A DNA stretch of 41,528 nucleotides from Mycobacterium attenuatum (GTDB lineage Bacteria; Actinomycetota; Actinomycetes; Mycobacteriales; Mycobacteriaceae). Shown here one piece after another: positions 36,386 to 41,528 of this stretch (position 1 is the stretch's first letter; the number at the start of each line of letters is the position of its first letter). The notes beneath the pieces were generated by a model that did no database searches, had not been told where the DNA came from, and was given only the letters and a program-made list of their open reading frames with translations. The translations under genes were made by a program, and so were the position numbers. Location: contig NZ_UPHT01000078.1 of NCBI RefSeq assembly GCF_900566085.1, positions 1-41,528 of the forward strand, given 5' to 3'.

Positions 36386-37245
36386 CCGATCACCCCGACA
36401 GCGGAATCGAAGTCGGCCTGACCGGACGGCCGCCGCGGGCGATCCCTGACCCGGTGCCGCGCACCTCGCACGGGCCGGCCAGGGTGGTGGCGATGTGCAA
36501 CCAGAAGGGCGGCGTCGGGAAAACCACGTCGACCATCAATCTTGGTGCCGCGCTGGCCGAGTACGGCCGGCGGGTCCTGCTCGTGGACATGGACCCGCAG
36601 GGGGCGCTGTCCGCGGGCCTGGGCGTTCCCCACTACGAGCTGGAGAAGACCATCCATAACGTGCTGGTGGAGCCGCGCGTGTCGATCGACGACGTGCTGA
36701 TTCACACCCGGGTCAAAGACCTGGATCTGGTGCCCAGCAATATCGATCTGTCGGCCGCTGAGATCCAGCTGGTCAACGAGGTGGGCCGGGAGCAGACCCT
36801 GGGTCGTGCGCTGTACCCGGTGCTGGACCGCTACGACTATGTGCTGATCGACTGCCAGCCGTCGCTGGGGCTGCTGACCGTCAACGGGCTGGCCTGCGCC
36901 GACGGCGTGGTTATCCCCACCGAATGCGAGTTCTTCTCGTTGCGCGGCCTGGCGTTGTTGACCGATACGGTCGACAAGGTGCGCGACCGGCTGAACCCCA
37001 AGCTGGAGATCAGCGGCATCCTGCTGACCCGCTACGACCCCCGCACCGTCAATGCGCGAGAGGTCATGGCCCGCGTCGTCGAGCGGTTCGGTGACCTAGT
37101 GTTCGATACCGTGATCACCCGCACGGTTCGTTTCCCCGAGACCACCGTCGCGGGCGAACCCATCACGACGTGGGCACCGAAGTCGGCCGGTGCCGTGGCC
37201 TACCGCGCCCTGGCCCGCGAGTTCATCGACCGATTCGGCGTGTGA
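36382..37245 (+). CDS. ParA/Soj-family ATPase
   Basis: Deviant Walker A ATPase of the ParA/MinD superfamily, corresponding to Rv1708. Walker A is CNQKGGVGKTTSTINLGA (about 39-56), Walker A' is VLLVDMDPQGALSAGLG, and Walker B is YVLIDCQPSLGLL. The C-terminal RTVRFPETTVAGEPITTWAP segment is also typical. The start at ATG 36382 gives 287 residues with a short variable N-terminus; no ribosome site precedes it and translation probably depends on the upstream mini-ORF. It is not next to a parB, and its operon with scpA and scpB (stop/start overlap with scpA) suggests a role in chromosome organisation. Confidence 0.92.
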   Translation: MTDHPDSGIEVGLTGRPPRAIPDPVPRTSHGPARVVAMCNQKGGVGKTTSTINLGAALAEYGRRVLLVDMDPQGALSAGLGVPHYELEKTIHNVLVEPRVSIDDVLIHTRVKDLDLVPSNIDLSAAEIQLVNEVGREQTLGRALYPVLDRYDYVLIDCQPSLGLLTVNGLACADGVVIPTECEFFSLRGLALLTDTVDKVRDRLNPKLEISGILLTRYDPRTVNAREVMARVVERFGDLVFDTVITRTVRFPETTVAGEPITTWAPKSAGAVAYRALAREFIDRFGV

Positions 37246-38057
37246 ACGACACCGCGAACCCAGCCACCGCACCTCAGAACGGCTTTCTGGTTCGGCTGAC
37301 CAACTTCGAGGGGCCGTTCGACCTGCTGCTGCAGCTGATTTTCGCGCACCGGCTCGATGTCACCGAGGTGGCCTTGCACCAGGTCACCGACGACTTCATC
37401 GCCTACACCAAAGCCATTGGCACCCAGCTGGACTTGGAGGAGACCACGGCGTTTCTGGTGGTCGCGGCGACCTTGCTCGACCTCAAAGCGGCCCGGCTGC
37501 TGCCGGCCGGGCAGGTCGACGACGAGGAGGATCTGGCCCTGCTCGAGGTTCGTGACCTGCTGTTCGCCCGGTTGCTGCAATACCGGGCGTTCAAGCATGT
37601 CGCGGAAATGTTCGCCGAGCTGGAGGCCACCGCGCTGCGCAGCTACCCGCGGGCGGTCTCGCTGGAAGAGCGGTTTGCGGGCCTGCTTCCCGAGGTGATG
37701 CTGGGCGTCGACGCCGAACGCTTCGCCGAGATCGCCGCCGTGGCCCTGACTCCGCGGCCGGCCCCGACGGTGGCGACCGCGCATCTGCACGTGCAGACCG
37801 TCTCGGTTGTCGAGCAGGCCAAGCACCTGCTGGCGATGCTGCGAGCGCGCGGTGGTGGCCAGTGGGCCACCTTCTCTGAGCTTGTCGCCGACTGCCGGGC
37901 GCCGATCGAGGTCGTCGGGCGCTTCCTGGCGCTGCTCGAACTGTATCGGTCCCGGGCGGTAGCATTCGACCAGTCAGAGCCCCTTGGCGTGCTCCAGGTT
38001 TCGTGGACCGGGGAACGGCCGACTAGCGAAGCTTTGGTAGAAGTGCGAGACCAATGA
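37242..38057 (+). CDS. scpA: segregation and condensation protein ScpA
   Basis: Kleisin subunit of the SMC-ScpAB condensin. The N-terminal SMC-binding region is RLTNFEGPFDLLLQLIFAHR with LDVTEVALHQVTDDFIAY (about 18-60). The helical middle is FLVVAATLLDLKAARLLPAG and LLFARLLQYRAFKHVAEM. The C-terminal winged helix is FLALLELYRSRAVAFDQSEP. GTG 37242 overlaps the parA-like stop, and its TGA overlaps the scpB ATG. 271 residues. Confidence 0.95.
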   Translation: MNDTANPATAPQNGFLVRLTNFEGPFDLLLQLIFAHRLDVTEVALHQVTDDFIAYTKAIGTQLDLEETTAFLVVAATLLDLKAARLLPAGQVDDEEDLALLEVRDLLFARLLQYRAFKHVAEMFAELEATALRSYPRAVSLEERFAGLLPEVMLGVDAERFAEIAAVALTPRPAPTVATAHLHVQTVSVVEQAKHLLAMLRARGGGQWATFSELVADCRAPIEVVGRFLALLELYRSRAVAFDQSEPLGVLQVSWTGERPTSEALVEVRDQ

Positions 38058-38821
38058 TGACCGGCGCCAGTGATGATGCAACTCCCGAGGAATATCTGTC
38101 CTACGCCTTTTGCCCGGGTTCGTCGGGTTCCGTGGGGGCCTCCGGTTCCTTGGGGGCCTCGGACATGCCGGAAATAGCCGAGCCCGCGGAGATGGACCCC
38201 GACGAGCTCAGACGGGTGCTAGAGGCGCTGTTGCTGGTGGTCGACACCCCGGTGACCGCCGAGGCGCTGGCCGCGGCCACCGAACAACCGGTCTACCGGG
38301 TCGCGGCGAAACTGCGGTTGATGGCCGACGAACTCACCGAACGCGACAGCGGCATCGATTTGCGCCACAGCGGTGAAGGCTGGCGGTTGTATACCCGCGC
38401 CCGATTCGCGCCCTACGTCGAGAAGCTGCTTCTGGACGGTGCGCGGACCAAGCTCACCCGTGCCGCGCTGGAAACCCTTGCGGTGGTGGCTTACCGTCAA
38501 CCGGTGACACGGGCGCGAGTGAGTGCGGTTCGGGGGGTCAATGTGGACGCCGTGATGCGCACGCTGCTGGCGCGCGGCCTGATCACCGAGGTCGGTACCG
38601 ACGAGGACACCGGCGCGGTGACGTTTGCCACCACCGACTTGTTCTTGGAGCGGTTGGGATTGACGTCACTGTCCGAGCTGCCGGACCTTGCGCCGCTGCT
38701 TCCCGACGTCGACACCATCGATGACCTGAGCGCCACCCTGGATAGCGAGCCGCGGTTCATCAAGCTCGCCGGCGGCCAGCCCGCTGACCCGACATTGGCG
38801 TTCGATGTGGACACCGACTGA
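38054..38821 (+). CDS. scpB: segregation and condensation protein ScpB
   Basis: Winged-helix partner of ScpA in condensin. Core blocks are ELRRVLEALLLVVDTPVTAE, YRVAAKLRLMADELTERDSG, the conserved RAALETLAVVAYRQPVTRAR and RGVNVDAVMRTLLARGLITE, followed by a TTDLFLERLGLTSLSELPDL tail. The first 45 residues are a disordered extension with a low-complexity run of Gly/Ser/Ala (GSSGSVGASGSLGAS) from an 18-bp imperfect DNA repeat near 38118-38160. 255 residues. Overlapping stop/start with both scpA and rluB. Confidence 0.95.
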   Translation: MMTGASDDATPEEYLSYAFCPGSSGSVGASGSLGASDMPEIAEPAEMDPDELRRVLEALLLVVDTPVTAEALAAATEQPVYRVAAKLRLMADELTERDSGIDLRHSGEGWRLYTRARFAPYVEKLLLDGARTKLTRAALETLAVVAYRQPVTRARVSAVRGVNVDAVMRTLLARGLITEVGTDEDTGAVTFATTDLFLERLGLTSLSELPDLAPLLPDVDTIDDLSATLDSEPRFIKLAGGQPADPTLAFDVDTD

Positions 38822-39573
38822 TGGTCGAGCTGGAGCAGGAGCCGGGCATCCGCCTGCAGAAAGTGTTGTCCCAGGCCGGGATTGCGTCCCGGCGGGCCGC
38901 GGAGAAGATGATCGTCGACGGCCGCGTCGAGGTCGACGGAAAGCTGGTGACCGAGTTGGGTACCCGCGTCGACCCGGACGTCTCGGTGATCCGTGTCGAT
39001 GGAGCCAGGGTGGTGCTCGACGAGTCGTTGGTCTACTTGGCCCTGAACAAGCCACGCGGCATGCACTCCACCATGTCCGACGATCGTGGGCGGCCGTGTA
39101 TCGGCGACCTGATCGAACGAAAAGTGCGGGGCAACAAGAGACTTTTTCATGTCGGGCGTCTGGACGCCGACACCGAGGGGCTGATCCTGCTGACCAACGA
39201 CGGTGAGCTGGCGCACCGGTTGATGCATCCCTCGCACGAGGTACCCAAGACCTACCTGGCCACAGTGGCCGGGACGGTCCCGCGCGGCTTAGGCAAAAAG
39301 CTCAGGGCCGGAATCGAATTGGACGACGGGGTGGCCAGTGTCGACGCCTTCGCGGTGGTGGACGCGATTCCCGGAAAGACGTTGGTGCGAGTAACGCTAC
39401 ATGAAGGACGTAATCGTATCGTGCGCCGGCTGCTGGCGGCGGCGGGATTTCCGGTGGCGGCGTTGGTGCGCACCGATATCGGGCCGGTGACGCTGGGCAA
39501 GCAGCGGCCAGGTAGCGTGCGGGCGCTGGGCCGCGACGAGATCGGCCAGCTGTACAAAGTGGTGGGCTTGTGA
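38821..39573 (+). CDS. rluB: 23S rRNA pseudouridine synthase RluB-type
   Basis: Isomerises uridine to pseudouridine in 23S rRNA (RsuA/RluB family, cf. Rv1711). An N-terminal S4 domain ([20 protein letters not shown], about 9-70) binds RNA. The catalytic domain has [19 protein letters not shown] and the active-site Asp in [20 protein letters not shown] (D115), then the [20 protein letters not shown] motif typical of the family. 250 residues. ATG 38821 shares a base with the scpB TGA; its stop overlaps the cmk GTG. Confidence 0.95.
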   Translation: MVELEQEPGIRLQKVLSQAGIASRRAAEKMIVDGRVEVDGKLVTELGTRVDPDVSVIRVDGARVVLDESLVYLALNKPRGMHSTMSDDRGRPCIGDLIERKVRGNKRLFHVGRLDADTEGLILLTNDGELAHRLMHPSHEVPKTYLATVAGTVPRGLGKKLRAGIELDDGVASVDAFAVVDAIPGKTLVRVTLHEGRNRIVRRLLAAAGFPVAALVRTDIGPVTLGKQRPGSVRALGRDEIGQLYKVVGL

Positions 39574-40286
39574 GCGAGCCAAGCCAAGCCGGTCATCGTC
39601 CGGCGAGGGCGGCGGTCATCGCCATCGACGGGCCGGCCGGTACTGGAAAATCTTCTGTTTCAAGGGGACTCGCGCGCAAACTGGGCGCTCGGTTTCTGGA
39701 TACCGGGGCGATGTACCGCATGGTGACGCTGGCGGTGCTGCGCGCGGGCATCGACCCGGCGGATGTACAGGCGGTCGGGGACTGCGCGTCCACCGCACAG
39801 CTGTCGGTCGGCTACAACCCAGACACAAGCAGCTTTTGCCTTTCCGGAGAAGACGTTTCGGCGCAGATCCGCAGCGATGACGTCACGTCGGCGGTGTCGG
39901 CGGTGTCAGCGGTGCCGGTCGTGCGCGAGCGCCTGGTCGAGCTGCAACGTGCCATGGCCGGCGGGCCGGGCCGCATCGTCGTGGAAGGCCGCGACATCGG
40001 GACCGTGGTGTTCCCCGATGCCCCGGTGAAGATCTTCCTGACAGCATCCGCGGAGACCCGCGCGCGGCGCCGCAACGATCAAAATATCGCAGCGGGACTG
40101 GCCGGCAACTACGACGCGGTACTGGCCGACGTGCGCCGGCGCGACCATCTTGATTCCACCCGTGCGGTGTCGCCGCTGCGAGCGGCGTCCGACGCGATCG
40201 TCGTTGATACCAGCGAGATGACAGAGGCTCAAGTCGTCGATCGCCTGCTGGAGTTGGTCACGCAGTGCAGCGGAGCGGTCCGGTGA
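39570..40286 (+). CDS. cmk: cytidylate kinase
   Basis: Phosphorylates CMP and dCMP, in the same CTP pool served by PyrG in this window. P-loop [15 protein letters not shown] (21-35), [18 protein letters not shown], the CMP-binding insert with [20 protein letters not shown], and a lid with RARRRNDQ. 238 residues. GTG 39570 overlaps the rluB stop and its TGA overlaps der. A 9-bp imperfect tandem repeat at about 39891-39915 encodes [10 protein letters not shown] in the CMP-binding domain. Confidence 0.95.
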   Translation: MSEPSQAGHRPARAAVIAIDGPAGTGKSSVSRGLARKLGARFLDTGAMYRMVTLAVLRAGIDPADVQAVGDCASTAQLSVGYNPDTSSFCLSGEDVSAQIRSDDVTSAVSAVSAVPVVRERLVELQRAMAGGPGRIVVEGRDIGTVVFPDAPVKIFLTASAETRARRRNDQNIAAGLAGNYDAVLADVRRRDHLDSTRAVSPLRAASDAIVVDTSEMTEAQVVDRLLELVTQCSGAVR

Positions 40287-41528
40287 CCCACGACGGCACC
40301 TGGGCTGACGAAAGTGACTGGCAGCTCGACGGTTTCGATCTGGCCGACCTGCCGGAGCCGGAGCCTGCGCCGGTTGTGGCGATTGTAGGCCGGCCCAATG
40401 TCGGCAAATCGACGCTGGTGAACCGGATTCTGGGGCGGCGTGAGGCGGTGGTGCAAGACGTTCCGGGCGTGACGCGGGACCGGGTCTGCTACGACGCGTT
40501 GTGGAGCGGACGCCGGTTCGTGGTGCAGGACACCGGGGGCTGGGAGCCCGACGCCAAAGGCTTGCAGCAGCTGGTGGCCGAACAGGCAGCCGTGGCGATG
40601 CGTACCGCCGACGCGGTCATTCTGGTGGTCGATGCCGGTGTCGGCGCTACCGCCGCCGACGAGGCTGCCGCCCGCATTCTGCTCCGCTCGGGTAAGCCGA
40701 TCTTCTTGGCCGCCAACAAGGTTGACAACGAAAAGGGCGAAGCTGATGCTGCCGCGTTGTGGTCGCTGGGGCTCGGTGAGCCGCATGCGATCAGCGCGAT
40801 GCATGGCCGCGGCGTGGCCGACCTGCTCGACGAGGTGCTGGCGGCCCTACCCGCGGTGGGGGAGTCGGCCACTGCCGGCGGCGGGCCGCGGCGGGTGGCC
40901 CTCATCGGCAAACCCAACGTGGGCAAGAGCTCCTTGCTGAACAAGCTGGCCGGTGATCAGCGGTCGGTGGTACATGAGGTCGCCGGGACGACGGTCGACC
41001 CGGTGGATTCGCTGATCGAAATGGGCGGCAAGGTATGGCGTTTCGTCGACACCGCGGGCCTGCGCCGCAAGGTCGGCCAGGCCAGCGGACACGAGTTCTA
41101 CGCGTCGGTGCGCACCCACGCGGCTATCGACTCGGCCGAGGTGGCGATTGTGCTGATCGACGCATCGCAGCCGCTGACCGAACAGGATCAGCGGGTGCTG
41201 TCGATGGTCATCGAGGCCGGACGGGCGCTGGTGCTGGCCTTCAACAAGTGGGATCTGGTTGACGAGGACCGCCGAGAGCTGCTCGAGCGTGAGATCGACC
41301 GGGAGCTGGCGCAGGTGCGCTGGGCGCAGCGGGTCAATATCTCGGCCAAGACGGGTCGGGCGGTGCAAAAGCTGGTGCCTGCGCTCGAGAGTGCGCTGGC
41401 GTCGTGGGACACCAGGATAGCGACCGGCCCGCTGAATGCCTGGCTGAAGGAGGTAGTGGCCGCGACCCCGCCCCCGGTGCGCGGTGGCAGGCAGCCCCGG
41501 ATTCTGTTCGCCACCCAGGCGACCGCGC
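40283..41528 (+). CDS. der: ribosome-assembly GTPase Der (EngA), 3' end cut by the window
   Basis: Double-GTPase needed for 50S subunit maturation. G domain 1 has [20 protein letters not shown] (from residue 36), DTGG and NKVD; G domain 2 has [20 protein letters not shown] (from about 209), DTAGLRRK and NKWD. The KH-like C-terminal domain begins near [17 protein letters not shown] and runs off the end of the window at 41528, so roughly 50 residues and the stop are missing. GTG 40283 overlaps the cmk stop. Confidence 0.95.
   Translation, partial: MTHDGTWADESDWQLDGFDLADLPEPEPAPVVAIVGRPNVGKSTLVNRILGRREAVVQDVPGVTRDRVCYDALWSGRRFVVQDTGGWEPDAKGLQQLVAEQAAVAMRTADAVILVVDAGVGATAADEAAARILLRSGKPIFLAANKVDNEKGEADAAALWSLGLGEPHAISAMHGRGVADLLDEVLAALPAVGESATAGGGPRRVALIGKPNVGKSSLLNKLAGDQRSVVHEVAGTTVDPVDSLIEMGGKVWRFVDTAGLRRKVGQASGHEFYASVRTHAAIDSAEVAIVLIDASQPLTEQDQRVLSMVIEAGRALVLAFNKWDLVDEDRRELLEREIDRELAQVRWAQRVNISAKTGRAVQKLVPALESALASWDTRIATGPLNAWLKEVVAATPPPVRGGRQPRILFATQATA

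Noticed and set aside
38118..38160. ScpB low-complexity repeat as a mobile or regulatory repeat
   Set aside because: It encodes a disordered Gly/Ser linker in a variable N-terminus, a common and unremarkable feature.

Overview
The window looks like a chromosomal segment of a slow-growing Mycobacterium close to, but outside, the M. tuberculosis complex. GC content is high and many starts are GTG or TTG. Two PPE genes are present. The gene order tyrS - lprJ-like - TPR protein - HAD phosphatase - small protein - tlyA - nadK - recN - steA - mctB - pyrG - Nudix - xerD ... O-methyltransferase ... cycA - PPE - PPE ... parA-like - scpA - scpB - rluB - cmk - der is the M. tuberculosis Rv1689-Rv1713 order as I recall it. 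Protein similarity is high but clearly not identical. I cannot name the species.

Conserved backbone. Positions 255-1532 (tyrS) and 4718-16462 form a dense plus-strand run with many overlapping start/stop codons: TlyA rRNA methyltransferase/haemolysin, NAD kinase, RecN, the SteA/SteB(MctB) cell-envelope pair, CTP synthase, a Nudix hydrolase and XerD. At the right end (36341-41528) a second coupled operon carries a ParA-like ATPase, the condensin partners ScpA and ScpB, pseudouridine synthase RluB, cytidylate kinase and the GTPase Der, which is cut by the window edge.

Accessory insertions sit between backbone genes. (1) A minus-strand YcaO-TfuA pair (1529-4230) lies between tyrS and the lprJ-like gene; this is the signature of backbone thioamidation or related peptide/protein modification. 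(2) After xerD come a LipJ-like alpha/beta-hydrolase-adenylate cyclase, then about 3.4 kb of decayed DNA. That stretch holds an AT-rich orphan gene for a secreted-looking protein with two 47-residue repeats, a broken MazEF-type toxin-antitoxin pair and a wrecked SWIM/SNF2 (HelZ-like) helicase. (3) Between the conserved O-methyltransferase and cycA sits a six-gene, fully translationally coupled operon (22367-29207) that I recognise as an ebo-type cluster: UbiA prenyltransferase (EboC), sugar-isomerase fused to EboA, TatD-like EboB, TIM-barrel EboE and phosphodiesterase/phosphatase-like EboF. The sugar-phosphate cyclase EboD is missing, and an inositol-3-phosphate-synthase homologue sits in its place. 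(4) A cytochrome P450 and a convergent 14-TM MFS exporter lie between the PPE genes and parA.

The most interesting system is the ebo-like operon. The parts suggest synthesis of a cyclitol, transfer to a polyprenyl or other lipid carrier at the membrane, and processing or export, starting from an inositol-type cyclase instead of a dehydroquinate-synthase-type one. The product is unknown. The YcaO-TfuA pair with no obvious precursor peptide and the AT-rich repeat protein are the next most interesting items.
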